The notes under the pieces: model-generated
Databases searched by the model: none
What the model was told of the DNA's origin: nothing
Seen by the model: the letters and a program-made list of their open reading frames with translations, nothing else
Shown: positions 45,288 to 58,989 of the stretch, piece after piece
Position numbering within the stretch: the stretch's first letter is position 1
Layout: every line of letters starts with the position of its first letter
NCBI GenBank assembly: GCA_023525715.1
Contig: CM042016.1
Coordinates: 84,943,382 to 85,007,381, forward strand
Reading direction: 5' to 3'
Source of the DNA: Cichorium intybus
Taxonomy: Eukaryota; Streptophyta; Magnoliopsida; Asterales; Asteraceae
DNA length: 64,000 nucleotides
Program-made: the position numbers and the translations under genes

Positions 45288-48200
45288 TTATATAAACTTT
45301 ATATCATCTCTTAATCCAATGCTCCTAGCAAGCTGATTATGCTTAATCCTACTCAGAGCCTTTGTCAAGGGATCTGCAGGATTTTCTTCCGATGATACCC
45401 TCTTTACCAAGAGTTGACCTTCTTCTACCTTATGCCTTATGTAGTGGTACTTTCTGTCGATATGCCTGGACTTTCCATGGTCTTGTGGTTCCTTTGTCAA
45501 AGCTACCGCACCTTCGTTATCGCAGAACAGTTCCACGGGCTCCTGAATACTTGGGACTACTCCAAGGTCCCCGATAAATTTCTTCAGCCAAGCCGCTTCC
45601 TTTGATGCTTCACTTGCTGCTATGTATTCTGATTCACACGTAGAATCAGCCACCGTATCCTGCTTGGAACTTTTCCAAGTTACCGCTCCTCCGTTCAGAA
45701 GGAATACCCAGCCTGACTGAGACCGACCACTGTCTCTATCCGTCTGAAAGCCAGCATCCGTATATCCTTCAACTCTCAAGGTATCACTGCCTCCAAGGAC
45801 TAACACCATGTCCTTTGTCCTTCGCAGGTACTTTAGTATGTTTTTCACAGCTATCCAATGTGCCCTTCCAGGGTTTCCCTGGTACCGACTGACCATGCTT
45901 AGAGCAAAGGCCACGTCAGGGCGAGTACACGTCATAGCGTACATGATTGACCCCACAGCCGAAGCGTAAGGTACCCGAATCATTTCAGCTATTTCTTCGT
46001 CTATACTCGGACTTTGAGTCTTACTCAATTTTGCATTACTTTGGATAGGTAGCTCTCCCTTCTTGGAATTTTCCATACTAAACATTTTCAGTACCTTTTC
46101 CAAGTATGTACCCTGACTAAGTCCAATTAGTCTCTTCTTCCTATCTCTCAATATTCTTATCCCGAGAATATAGGCAGCCTCTCCTAGGTCCTTCATGGCG
46201 AAATATTTCCCAAGCCAAGCCTTGACATATTGCAAGGTTGGAATATCGTTTCCCATGAGCAGTATGTCATCGATATACAGCACCAGAAAGGTGACTACAC
46301 TCCCACTAGCCTTGACATATACGCAGTACTCATCCTCGCTCCTAGAGAAACCAAACTCTTTGACTTTCTCATGGAAACAAAGATTCCAGCTGCGAGAAGC
46401 TTGCTTCAATCCGTAGATTGATCTCTCAAGCTTACACACCTTATTAGGATACTTTGCATCGACAAAACCCTCTGGCTGATTCATGTAAACATCCTCAGTC
46501 AACTTTCCATTAAGGAAAGCGGTTTTGACGTCCATCTGCCAAATTTCATAGTCATGGAATGCAGCTATGGCCATCATAATTCTAATAGACTTTATCTTGG
46601 CTACTGGTGAGAAGGTCTCGTCATAGTCAACCCCTGGGGTTTGAGTAAAGCCCTTCGCAACCAGTCTTGCCTTGAAAGTGTGTACCTTTCCGTCCATGTC
46701 GGTTTTCTTCTTGAAGATCCATTTGAACCCGACTGTCTTTCGACCCGGTACATTATCAACCAAGTTCCAAACTTGATTGTCATACATGGACTTGATCTCG
46801 CTATCCATGGCCTCTTTCGACTTGGCAGACTCAGGGCCCGCCACTGCTTCCTGGTAGTTAGCTGGTTCATCCAAATTTATCAGTGTCCTATCACTGACAA
46901 ATGTGTCCCCATCCAAAGTTATATGGAAACCATAAAACTCGGGTGGCATGCTAACCCTACCGGAACGCCTAAGAGGTAAGGATACATCAGTCGGACCAAC
47001 AGGAACTTCTTCCTCATGTTGGTTGCTAGTTTCTCCTAAGGTTGCGTCATCTGATGACTCTTGAATTTCTTCCAGATCAATGGTACTCCCACTGTCCTCT
47101 TTGAATATGGGCTCTCTTTCTCGAAAGACCGCTCGTCTAGCTACAAAGACCACGTCCTCGCTCGGTCTGTACAATAGATATCCAAAGGACTGTTTGGGAT
47201 AACCAAAGAAGAAACACCTTTCGCTTCTTTCTGCGAGTTTGTCTTGAGTCTCTCGTCTAACGAAAGCCTCACAACCCCAGACTTTGATATGTGCCAACGA
47301 GGGAACCTTCCCCGTCCACATTTCATGAGGTGTTTTGGCAACCTTTTTAATAGGGACAAGATTGAGGATATGGGCGGCAGTCTCTAAGGCATACCCCCAG
47401 AAGTGAATGGGAAGTGAAGCTCGACTCATCATGGAACGAACCATGTCCAACAGGGTTCGGTTGCGCCTCTCCGCAACACCGTTCAACTGTGGTGTCCTGG
47501 GAGGTGTCAACTGCGAAACTATTCCGCATTCCTTTAGATAGTCTAGGAACTCGATACTAAGATACTCTCCGCCTCTGTCGGACCTGAGCATCTTTATCTT
47601 CCTGCCTAATTGATTCTCTACCTCGTTTTTAAACTTTTTGAACTTTTCAAAGGTATCTGACTTGTGCTTGATTAAGTAGATATAACCGTATCTACTAAAA
47701 TCGTCAGTAAAGGTTACGTAGAACCGCGTGCCATCCTTTATGGTTGATCTGAATGGACCACACACATCCGTGTGAATGATGTCCAGCAGACCCTCACTTC
47801 TTTCAAAAGACCCTTTGAAAGGTGATTTAGTCATCTTGCCCAACAGACAAGATTAGCATACATCATCCGACCTGAGGTCGAATGATTCCAACACTCCATC
47901 CTTTTGGAGTTGGGCGATGCGTTTCTTGCTGATGTGCCCGAGCCGACTATGCCACAGACATGCCTTTTCTACACCACTAGTAGAATCAATATAATTTACA
48001 CTATGTCCTAAATTGTCAACACATTCAACAATTTCATACACACCATCACAAGGATAAGCAGTAAAAATCAAAATACCATTTTTGAAAACAGAAATCGAAC
48101 CAATTTTATTATCAAAAGAAAATTGAAATCCTTGTCTGAACAATGCGTGAAATGAAATAATGTTTCTTGCCATTTCTGGCGAATAGCAACTATTAAATAA

Positions 48201-48430
48201 CTCTATACTAACATCACTACTAAGCACTAAACTGTAAACGCCGATCTTGGTAACAGGGGACGATCTCCTATTGCCCATGATCAAGTTCAGTCTACCGTGC
48301 TCCACCTCCCTACTTTCCTTTAGGCCCTGCAGATCAGAACAAATGTGAAAACCACATCCTATATCAAGGACCCAAGAATTAGAAGAAGGTGAGTTTTTAG
48401 AGATAGTGTATATACCTGCTGTCGATGGCT
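45288..48430 (-). pseudogene. copia2 pol: protease, integrase, reverse transcriptase, RNase H (one nonsense codon)
   Basis: Continuous with gag in one frame. The protease motif is LDIGCGF (codon ATA at 48360-48362) where copia1 has DTG, so the active-site Thr is lost. The pre-integrase region LWHSRLGHISKKRI leads to a TAA at 47853-47855 that replaces a Glu codon of copia1. Beyond it, integrase D-D-E residues are all present (HTDVCGP, LRSDRGGEY, NGVAERRN). RT has FKARLVAKGF, MDVKTAFLNG and the catalytic YIDD near 46264-46275. RNase H has TDAGF, SESEY-type ESEYIAASEA, DNEGAVALT and HIDRKYH, ending at 45288. Apart from the stop and DIG, no lesion was found. Confidence 0.95.
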
Positions 48431-49316
48431 TTACTTTCCCATCCTTGACATCCTGCAAGTATTTGGGGCAGCTTCTCTTCCAATGACCCTTCTCTTTGCA
48501 GTAAAAACAGTTGGCTTCATCAGGGTTGGCCACACAAGGAATCTGGGAAGACTTGGTTCTCGAGCCATTGCTTGACGACCCGACCTGAACCTTTTCCCTC
48601 CAATTTTTCTTAGGAGGGCCCTTCCTCTTCTTTCCTTTGCCACTTCCAATGGCTAGGACGGGCTGATTAACCGAGGGTACACTTTTACCCTTCATCCCGT
48701 CCTCAGCAACTCGAAGCATGCGATGCAACTCAGTCAGGTTAGCCTGATTGTTGTTCAAATGATAAGCCAGCCTGAACTGGTCATAAGAACTCGGTAAGGA
48801 GTTAAGCACTATGTCAACGGCCAACTCCTCAGGTACAGGCATCGCAAGCTTTCTAAGCCGCTCCACATAACCTTGCATTCTTTGCACATGAGCGCAGATG
48901 GACTCTCCATCTTTAGGTTTGTTGTTCGTGAAGTCCTTGACCACCTCGCACCTTTCGATGCACTCTTGCTTGCGGAACTTTTCCGCAAGCTCCTTGTGCA
49001 TCTCAAAGGGCCAGTAGTGTTCGTATATCCTTTGCAATTCGGGGTTCATTGTGGCGATCATGATGCAGGCCACTTTGGTCGCATCATCAGAATGTTTTTG
49101 GTACGAGACAATCTCCTCGGGAGTAGCAGTTTCAGGGTCAATATCGACAAGCTCGGTCTCGAGGACATACTCTTTGTTCTCGTACCTTAGAGCCATCTTG
49201 ATATTTCTAATCCAGTCATTGTAGTTTGTCCCGTTCAATTGAACCTTGGAACACAGTGAGAGGATAGAGGGAACACTGGAGTTTGAGTGGGGAGCGGATT
49301 GATCAGCAGAAGACAT
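48431..49316 (-). CDS. copia2 gag (intact part of the gag-pol frame)
   Basis: The start ATG at 49316 (MSSADQSAPHSNSS) follows the conserved leader end. The UBN2-type domain covers about residues 25-200 (VQLNGTNYNDWIRNIKMALR; LRKLAMPVPEELAVDIVLNS; HLNNNQANLTELHRMLRVAE). A Lys/Arg-rich part follows (GSGKGKKRKGPPKKNW), then the CCHC knuckle CFYCKEKGHWKRSC at about residue 268. It has no stops or frameshifts and keeps the Trp that is a stop in copia1. Gag would form the particle in the cytoplasm and bind genomic RNA. Copia2 could thus still supply Gag, though not full pol. Confidence 0.92.
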
Positions 49317-50568
49317 CTATAAAAGAAGGTAAGTTTAATTAGATACTTGTCGGTCCTTATAATAACCCAATATAAAATAAGGCTAGGATCCAACTATAAC
49401 AATTTGCAACATAGAAGAGGGATGTCGTAATCTATAAGCAAATTTTATAAAGGTAGGCGAATGACGATTCAGCCAATTCCACCGCGGAAAAATAATCTTA
49501 TTATAAATGGAATTCCTAGTTTCTTTTGAGATTTATTGAACTGTTCAATAGCATGTTTAATCTCGGATATGCCCCACCATTTGTGACTGGGATGCCGAGG
49601 ATCACAAACCGGGTGTGAATAACCATGCAAATTAGCTTGGTACTCTCGGGGTCCATTATCATCTCAAATTGATGTGCCGGTAAACCACACACGCTCCATC
49701 AACAATGATAACACCCGAGACACCCATTGCAACTCTTTTATGAACCCCTATTGGTGTGCCGGTAAACCACACACGCTCCACCAACGTTTCATAAAGTGCA
49801 ATGTGCAACTTCATGGGTTAGCATCAAATTCACATTTTTCCTAAAGTAACTAGATTGGGATTTTGTAAATGGTTCTAGTACTTTATTCATTATACTTTTA
49901 ATGATTAAGCGGTTCTGTCAAACCCATTCGGCTAACGACCCTCCACTGATCAGGCGAGCGGTGGGTGAGAGTGTTCACCCATTAGACTACCATTTTATAG
50001 GCAGTCTCCTTATACCCACTTTATAGATCAGCTTCGTGAATGAGGCCTACTATTGATTTGACTAACCAATTTTCTTATATATATTAAATTAACTTTTAAT
50101 CATAAATATATATAAGATATATTTTAATCTCATTAAAATATTTTAGAATTAATTTAATCTTAATATTCACAAATTATTACTAATTTTTTTTGAAAATTTA
50201 ATTAATTCTTTAAACTGATTTAATTGGTCTTTTAATTAATCAATTAATTAAACTAATTAAATCTAGGTTACAGATTACCAAATTAATCAAATTAATTAAT
50301 CTGTATTGGTCCTTAGATTTTCGAAATTCACATGCCAAACAAAAGGGTTCAAGTTATTTTAATTGATCTTATTACCAAAAATAACAACACACAAATAAGG
50401 CAAACAAATCAAGCAATCAAGGGGGGACCAAGGAAGGTGGCGGCTAGGGTTAGGAAACCCTAGCCTTGAGATCGATTTTGGCCTCCTCCCAAGGGTTTAT
50501 TTTCGCCAATAACCCTTAGGCACAAAACAATTCAAGCAGTTCATAATCAAACACAAGAAAACAAGCTA
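49317..50568 (-). other. Leader of copia2
   Basis: It contains the conserved hairpin (49580-49609), two GGTTTACC motifs (about 49676-49700 and 49757-49783) and the CTCCACTGATCAGGCGAGCG block (about 49940-49959). The part nearest the PBS (50290-50568) does not match copia1. Confidence 0.75.
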
Positions 50569-50580
50569 GCTCTGATACCA
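50569..50580 (-). other. Primer binding site of copia2
   Basis: Plus-strand GCTCTGATACCA, one base from the LTR. Confidence 0.92.
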
Positions 50581-50581
50581 C

Positions 50582-51179
50582 TGAAGGGTTTCTATGCAAT
50601 CAATGAACACAAAAATACCTAAGGTTCACATGCAACCCTAATATTGATCTATGTTTTCTTCTATGAAGATTAGAACTAAGAACCTAAAGGAACAATTCAA
50701 TTTCTAAAGAACAATTAGAAAAACCAACCTTTGATCTTATGATCCTTTTCTAGCAGCAGCAAAAGTATCCTGCCTCAAATGAAAGTCACACCCAGGGGAT
50801 GGAAGAATCAGTCCAGCAGAGTGAATCTAGAGAGAAGATGGCATGAATATGAGGTGTCAGGGGGTTCCTTTTATAGCCTCCTAGGGTTACACCTGAAACC
50901 CTAAGGAGCCTCCAACTGGACAAGGCTTTTGACCACTTGGACCACGCTTACCAAAACCCTAATTAGGGTTTCGCCAAACCCTGGAGGAGCCTCCAGGGTG
51001 GTGCCACTTTTGGTCCCTGGTTTTCCTGGCCAGTTATTCAACTATTGAATAAATGCCAAACTAGTCCCTGCACCTTTTAATTAATTAATTTAATCTCCAA
51101 ATTAAATCCAATTAATTCTAGATTAAATTTCAATTAATTAATATAGTTTCTAATTAATATATTAGCACTTAAATATATT

Positions 51180-51233
<54 letters not shown>

Positions 51234-51379
51234 TATTGATTTATTATACAATTAATAAATCAACTATTCTCTCTACTAAACTATCTTTCCTCCACCCATG
51301 AGGGCAACCCAAATGGACTTTGCTTTTAATCATAAGATAAATGCAATTATAAGTCATGGCTTAGACACCTAATCCAACA
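50582..51379 (-). repeat. 5' LTR of copia2
   Basis: 798 bp. Same structure as the 3' LTR with a shorter TA tract (51184-51230). The bases preceding its outer end form the CTATC target duplication. Confidence 0.95.
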
Positions 51380-51866
51380 CTATCTATGTTAGTGGTAAAC
51401 GTAGATCTCGATAGGGGACCCATCGGTCGTTAGGTCTGGTTATGAACTCATTGCTTGAACATTATGCACATATGAAATTTAAATACTCATTTTAACAACG
51501 GATTTTATTACTCATGTTAGCAAGGAACTTCTATTTATGGAAACTTTTATCAATATTCGGATTTTCATGATTTTAAAACAATGTTATATTATAAACCTGT
51601 GAACTCACAAACTATTTCCCAAGTTGACCCTCATTTTACATGTTTTTTAGGAATCATCTAGTAAGTGGCATCTAGAGACACACCACTTGTAGAAGCATTA
51701 CGCATGTGTTGTTTTTCGAATGTATTGTAATTTCTTAAACAATTGTTCAAAACTTATTGTAAATTGTACTGCTTTATAATACTATGGTTAGTGTTGTCTT
51801 TAACTTTTACTATGAGATCCATTTGTACTATCGTATCCTGTGTTTCCGCTTTAGCGGAGTGTGACA

Positions 51867-52310
51867 TCACAGTGCCATACCATAAAATAACATGTTCCTA
51901 TATGTATTTTTATAGTCATCATCCCATTCGTTATCATTGTTAGTTGCTTCTGTGTTGGATACACCTAAACCAACATTTGTTGGTTCCCCGTAAGGTGCTA
52001 ATTTTGCATTGTTCAAAAGAGGGTTGGTTTTCGGAGTGTTATCATCGTTAGGAAGAGGGTTGCTTTCTGGAACGGTCCTTAATTCATATGTACCAACATA
52101 TTGAACCAATGCTTGCACATTCGTATCTGAATAATGAATCAGTTCTTGGACTATGTTTTCAAGAATACTACAATATTTTGCATGGCTATGATATTAAGGT
52201 ACAAAAAGAGAAATGTAATTACCTGTAACATTATTGCTTCCTAGCCCGCTAGATATGTTCTTATTGGAGGCTTTTCCTTTCTCGATATCTGATATCTTCA
52301 TCACCTTCAA
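51867..52310 (-). pseudogene. Unrecognised two-exon coding remnant
   Basis: The minus-strand ORF 51867-52118 reads ALVQYVGTYELRTVPESNP, then a stretch rich in Asn and Asp ending NNDNEWDDDYKN. Upstream, an ATG near 52303 opens MKISDIEKGKASNKN and runs to a potential GT donor (plus-strand ATTACCTGTAAC region near 52221-52232). Reading across to 52140 would remove an intron of about 80-90 bp. Acidic, Asn-rich linkers follow the PB1-like domain in MULE proteins, but here the segment lies upstream of the MULE-like ORF. Family unknown. Confidence 0.3.
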
Positions 52311-53824
52311 CAACATACAAATACAAAAACATCCACATCATCATCTACATTAATGACATAAAACATTTATGAATGTTGGAAAGACAAACTAATGTCTGAT
52401 TTATCAATCAAGCCTGTAATTCTTTTCATCAAATTTAATAAATCAAAATAATTTATCCAATTCGAAAATTGTAAACCGTAGTTCTTAACAAACGTTCTAA
52501 CATATATTAGTTGATCATCAATAATCTCCCGCCCCCAATCGGTGCAAACAACAATGAATAACTTGTTAGATTAGGAACTCATCTCAATTTTTTTTTTCAA
52601 ATAACAAAAGGTAATAATTTCTAAAGTAGATATTCCACTCAAATGACTATAACATTTTATATTTCTCTTTAAGAATTATAAAACTTTATTTTTTAAACAA
52701 AATATTGTAGTGTACTATGCAGTCAAACTTCCACTTTTTAGAGTCCAACTACTATTATTCGCATTCAAACTGATACTTTTCGCAGTGAAATAGTACCGTA
52801 GAGCCTGAAACCTGTACCATGCTCCCCTTAAAGATTATAAAGAATAATAAATAAAATATAAAAAGATTTACAAAATCACAGCTGGCTAAAAAGAGTCTCG
52901 CAGCTGGCTATAGAGAGTCTCACAGGTGGCTGCGGTTTTTTCAAACCCAAAAATGGAGAAAATTGTTTTTGTTAATAATACATAGAACATGTCATCAAAA
53001 TTGTAGCAAGATAGGGACAAGTTATCAAAATCGTAATTGACCCCTAGCCAACTGCTATTTCAATGACTATTCGTGTCAGTTACTTTTTGACAAAAGCCTC
53101 AAGAATTTAGCTAAATTTGTCATTTTTCACTCCACTATTATATCTTGAATAATCTCTATCAATCATACATGTTCTATTTTTAATATTTAATATTATGGAT
53201 AATAATATGTAAGGGTAATGAACTTTATCTCGTGTATACATTTAATCATGTATGTTTTTAGTCCATATTTGGTCATTGAATTTATTTTTGCGCATGATTT
53301 ACCCATAAACTTTTAAAACTTTTTCACATTTAGTCACTCATGTTTTTTTTTCTGTCTACAAATGACCGTTAAGTTATTGGTCGTTAATAATCATATGTGT
53401 ACAAAAATAACATAAGTAATTAAATATGAACAATTTTAAGAAATCCATTGATAAATCAGATACAAAAATAACATAAGACCATCTGGAGCACTTGTCACGG
53501 GCTCACCGTGATGCTTATGTGGCAACCCATCACGGTAGTGCACACCACCCCGAGTGCACCATGATGGGCAATTTCGTGATCTTCCTTGCTCCCATTCACG
53601 GCACATCACACACAATCACATATCACTATCATTTAACACCCAATCCCATATCAGTACTTCCAATCCATTTTGTTTTATTATTTATTTATTTTTAATTAGA
53701 AATGGTGATATGTTGTGATAGGTATACCAATGTTTATGTGATGGGTATTGGTAAAAACCCCCTGATCATGATTTTATGATGTCCCATCAATTAGGGTATT
53801 AGCTTTTTAATTTTTACTTTTAAT

Positions 53825-53928
<104 letters not shown>

Positions 53929-54477
53929 AACAAAATAATATAAGACAAATCATAAAACTTTGTATAAAATGGACTATTTCTACAAGCAGAACAATTTCTA
54001 TAAGACGAACAAAATTGCTATTAAAAATATGATCTAAATAACTCACCAAGATCTATAACTTTATGACGTGAATCATAAACATACAAAATACTCTTTTTTC
54101 ATATCTTCATGCATTACTAAAAATAACAATGTACCTTAACTGAGTTGATAACATCCTTATTATTTATAAATTGAAGGATAAAATCAAAAATAACAAACAT
54201 CAAAGATGTTGCCAAAGAAATCAGTTTAACTCAAGCAATCTGCTCCGTAAAGTTTTTTATGTGACATTCACATTGGTGATTGCTTTTGATTTTTGTTTTC
54301 CATACCAGTTAGTGCCTATATTACCTGCTTCGTTCTTCAGAGGTAAAAGGGGATATCAAATTTGAACAAAATATACGATCGATTACACAATATGTTTGCT
54401 TCACACCGGCAACAACTCGAAGATTAACGATGATTATAGAGAGGAACACAAGAATTTTGAAGAGAAGATGCGAATAA

Positions 54478-55255
54478 TGATAGGTTTTAGGCAAAAAAAA
54501 TAAACTTAACCCTTAAGTTCACATGCAACATAATTGGATTTCAGTTTTCACTATTTAAACCTATAACTAATACCTAAGTTAATTTCAAAAAATACTAAAA
54601 GTATAAACAGAAAATTACTAACCTTTTGTTGAATTTTTTGGAAACGAGCACCACAAGCGTCGTGCCTCTAATTGTTCACACCCAAAGCTAGAAAAAAGAA
54701 AAACTAGAGAGAGGGAGAGGGTATAGGAATATGGCGCAGGATTAGGGGATCCAAAGCCCCCTAGTTATAGGCTTAAAAGAATTAGTAGATAAACCTTAGA
54801 GATAAACCTATTTGAATTCAAATTGGATAAACCTTTTATCTTTAATTCAAATCCCTATTTATCTTTAATATAGGTTTCAAAATTATGGATATACCTATCC
54901 ATATTTTTACCAACAATTATGGACTTTCCATAATTGTTCACTACTTAACTACTCAACTATTGAATACTTACAGAACAGCCACTGCACTTTTAATTAATCA
55001 AATTAATCACCAAATTAACTATAATTAATTCTTGATTAATTATTAATTAAATAATACTATTTCTAATTAATATATTATCCTCATAATATATTAACAAATT
55101 ATTTATATTGATTTATTAATCACATAATAAATCAATCTCTCTCTCTAAAAGTTATTCTGTCAAATTGCCAGCTATGAGGGCAACCCAAAAAGACTTTGCT
55201 ACTATCAATCAAGTATATACCAATTATAGTCATGGCTTAGACACCTAATCCAACA
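54478..55255 (-). repeat. 3' LTR of copia Y
   Basis: 778 bp, minus-strand TGTTGGATTAGG to CTATCA. It resembles copia X and the right LTR but with the canonical start. Confidence 0.9.
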
Positions 55256-55269
55256 GTCTCCCACTTGGA
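55256..55269 (-). other. Polypurine tract of copia Y
   Basis: Minus strand CCAAGTGGGAGAC next to the LTR. Confidence 0.85.
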
Positions 55270-56300
55270 TAAGTCTTTGACTATAATTGCCAGTATACCT
55301 TATAAATTGATCAGCAAATTGTAGCTTCCAAAAGTTGCTGCCGAACTCTGACCTAGTCAGTTACGCGTCCTAAGATAAGTGATCATATGATCCTCCCTTC
55401 TACAAGATATCGTTCAGACATGACACATGGATTGTAATCAGTCTCAATTTCCAATACTTTGTTTCTCGATTTCTGATTTGTGATGATATAGGACTTCTAA
55501 TCGAACACATCAATTTAGTCCTGGCTAGACCCAGCACTATAAGTCAACACCAAGTCACCGAGGGGCCCAAAGATATTGCTTTTCCCCTTAGGGTAAATGG
55601 AACGAATAAACTTTGACTCATATTCTTGCATCCTTTACTCATCAAATCGCGCACAACAATACGTTTTATGACATCGAGTTACTGATGCTTTTACGCATTA
55701 TCAATGTATATCCGACTTGTAAATTTCAACTCATATGTATCCGTTTCAAGACCATAAGATATTATCGTCTTAGAATTACTTGTGATATAATCCATGAAGT
55801 AATTCTCTGAGCGTGGGTTTGCTCAATATCCAAATCTTCATTTCTAAACACTCATGAACGTTGCAGCAACTCTATTGCTATGTCTAACTCCTTAGACAAT
55901 CTATAATTCAATTCATGACAGTCTTAATTCACTACTCACTTCCGAAAGCATGAGCGACTATGGACTTTTGAATAATCAAATTATTCAGGAAGTAAAACAT
56001 GCAAAATCGAAACATAAAAATCTGAGTGGCAGCTACTCCTGCTTATTACCAAGTCTCCACGAGGCAATCACCAACTCGGATCTATCATAATACTATTATG
56101 TGTTTCCTGGTTTCTTTTAAACTTTCAATCAAGATTTTTCTTTCTATGTCTATATACCCGAAAACGGCCTTTCACTCTTACTATGTATCCAAATGTCTTA
56201 CATTGATACACATTATTGCAGATAATCTGATTGGATACTTTCACGATAATATCTCAATATGTCATCTTCTCTCTCTCTGTCTCTCTCTCTAACTCCATTC
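55270..56300 (-). other. 3' untranslated region of copia Y
   Basis: About 1 kb without genuine ORFs. It aligns piecewise with the three internal pieces of copia X, which fixes the insertion points of the solo LTR and gypsy1 there. Its inner end is a CT-rich run near 56270-56290. Confidence 0.8.
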
Positions 56301-58989
56301 CAAAACGGTGGTGTGACTCTTCATGGTTCTCGAGTTCTAAGTGCAGGTGACTGCACCCTTTGGTGTCAAGACTATTTCAAGGTGTCATGATGTGCCGGTT
56401 AACCACACGCGCTCCATCAATGTACTAACGAAACTCTTTAACCATGAAGTCCTTTAGCACCACTTACTGATGTTAATAATTACATATTTGAAACTCTTTT
56501 CAAATTATTATTACATTCACCCCAATCATTTCTCAATGATTTCTCACGTGTGTTTAAATAATTTGTCCAGTATCCTAAGCCAAGTTGTATCCTGAATCCA
56601 ACTTACCATGCTCTAAGCATTAAGTCATCAGGATAAGCCCTTGACACTTATGATCAATCCATTTGTAGAAGCTCATAGAATTCGATCTATTCTATTCTGA
56701 ACCTATTCAGAACCTGCAGATTACTTGTAATCCTTGTGTCATGATTTTTAGAAACTCTTTCCTTTTTGGAGACATGCATCTTGAATACTATCAAGATCAT
56801 ACTAATATTGGCTGGGTTTATACTAGTGTTTTCATCTACTGATAGATGATTGTGACAATGTGAGTGTAATGTACTTTCTTCATATCTTTCTTGCTAAGTC
56901 ATCACACTTTGCATTGATAGGAAAATTCCTTTCGCAAAATAACACATCTTGATCTCATCAAGATCATACCTATAATGGCTGAATTTTACTAATGGCTTCA
57001 TCTATCTGATAGTTGCTTGTGACTACCTGAGTACATTGTATCTCCTAAATCATTACACTCTATAATGATAAGAGGCGTTTCCTAGAAATAGTATGTAATC
57101 GACATACATTGATAGGCAGATCACAATGATACTCCCACTAGCTTTGACACGGTTATAAGACTCTTTTAGATCATCACAAAATCAAAACCTTTTGGCACAT
57201 TTTGAGAATCCAAAATATAAACCTTCTGACATAATTGCAGGACTCTTTCAGGCTATTCACAAAATTTAAACTTTTGGCATATTTTTGAGAATCCAAAGAT
57301 CCTTCCTTGAGAGGTGTCCTTTAGATAATTCATAAGGACTGTGTACCTTTTGTATTGGCAAACCCTTTTGGTTGTGTCTTACACGCAACCCTTGTGTTTT
57401 CTATTTAAAGAAAGCGGTTCAGATCATCCAATCATGCTATGACTCGTGAAGTGCAGTAATAGCAAACAATATCTTTTCAGATTTGTTTCTGTTCTGTTGA
57501 GAGCATCTCTCTCAAAATCAATCATATGACTCTGAGTTTCGCTTCACTCAACTCATTCTTTCTCAAAATGTAGGTACAATTATATCTATGTTGCATTCTT
57601 TTGACGACTCAATTACTCCCACTGGTTCTCAGCCAGGTGTAACATCAATCAGATTTTCATATAGACCGAGTCTCTCCCTTAGGCTCTCTCATTTGGAAGC
57701 AATCGGGCTGACCAATGCTTCCAAGTAGTAGGATGGCTTATCCGTACCAATCTCAGTGTCTTATCACTAATCGGTATTCACCTAGATCATAACACCTTAT
57801 GATGGTTACCAATACTACTGGTCTGCTAAGAGAATGGTATGTTAGTTTTAACAGGAATCTGATCCCTGGTCAAGTCCTAGTGGTGACTAGAGGTTCTTTC
57901 ACTTGGATAATCCTTGAACTCCTTCAGGATTACTCTTACTCCCACTGTTTCCTTAGAATGTGAGTCCTTTCTAAAAGAACTCTTCTTTCATAAGTACTTG
58001 CGGGAAAACTAATGAAGTAACACTGCCGATCAGGTTCAGACCATTCATGAGGTTCGGATGAACGCTACATGACCTTGGACCCTCCATGTACAAGTGAGGC
58101 GAACCCTGCTTTGCATTTCAGACGGTGTCAACCTACTAAGTCTAAGATGTGGTCGGGGTAGGCTTTTACGGTCTGACTGGTTGAATATTTAATTTATCGA
58201 AAACTAATTAGAAGTGTATCTAATACATCTAGGATCGAACTATTACGACCAATGCTCGATCTTCTTCCCTAACACACATTATAACCATTAATGTTCTTGG
58301 AAGAGGATGAACTGTGAAAGTTTTTATCAGATTATGTTTTTCACTCAAACGATGTTGGTATTTATACTTCCTTTGAATTCCTTGAACATTTCAAGGTTTC
58401 AATCAAACGCTTATTCTAATAAGCGAAGTCATATTTGTAATACTGATTGGCAAATATTATGAACTATAACTAATTGTGTTTTATTTTTAGATTCGAGCAA
58501 TTCACTAATGTGTCCATTGCTCATAATCTTAATGTCTTTTACATCTCCATGTAAATTTATGACTTTGTTAATTTGTTCAAGATATGTATTCAGTATTTGT
58601 CCTAAGTCAACTGATTCCAAAATCATGTCCATTTGATCTTTGGGTGATACATTTCTTGCAACAATTAATTCTATTAAGAATTCACTTCATCATGTGACTC
58701 CAAGTCAAATGATTCCAAAGTCCTGTCCATCTGAACCTTTGGTTGAAGCAATTCTTATGAAGGCTTACTTTAACAATCATAAAGAACACAATATATAAAT
58801 CCAATACATTTTGGATTTACTAACATTCAAGTTATTACCATCCATGCAATTAACACACTCATACAACATTTTAAGGATAACTTAAACAACTATGTTTTGA
58901 AAAGGAAAATCAACATTTTATTAAATCAAAGTTATCCTCAAACAATGTACTATATGATAACAGTGTCATACACATCTAATAAGCTAACA
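56301..58989 (-). pseudogene. copia Y pol remnants
   Basis: No long frame is left. A segment at about 57085-57150 aligns with copia2 at 46255-46315, the RT active-site region (plus-strand word ACTCCCACTAGC and GTAATCGACATAC where copia2 has GTCATCGATATAC). Segment 57595-58060 aligns with copia3 37840-38260. A stray copy of the leader motif (GATGTGCCGGTTAACCACAC, 56388-56407) lies near the 3' end. Two tandem repeat units lie at 58605-58755. The ORF 58429-58632 (MDMILESVDL) belongs to this decayed coding sequence. Confidence 0.65.

Larger units (their letters stand above)
43687..51379 (-). mobile_element. copia2: near-intact Ty1/copia element
   Basis: Minus strand, 7693 bp, flanked by CTATC (43682-43686 and 51380-51384). 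LTRs are 809 and 798 bp and differ at about 15 positions by eye plus microsatellite length. Gag-pol is one frame of about 1340 codons with a single nonsense codon. Coding sequence is very close to copia1, but the LTRs and first part of the leader are not. Motifs place it in a copia lineage with gag and pol in one ORF, possibly TAR-like. Confidence 0.96.

Noticed and set aside
53490..53800. Complete MITE
   Set aside because: There are short inverted repeats, but no matching terminal pair or target duplication could be found.
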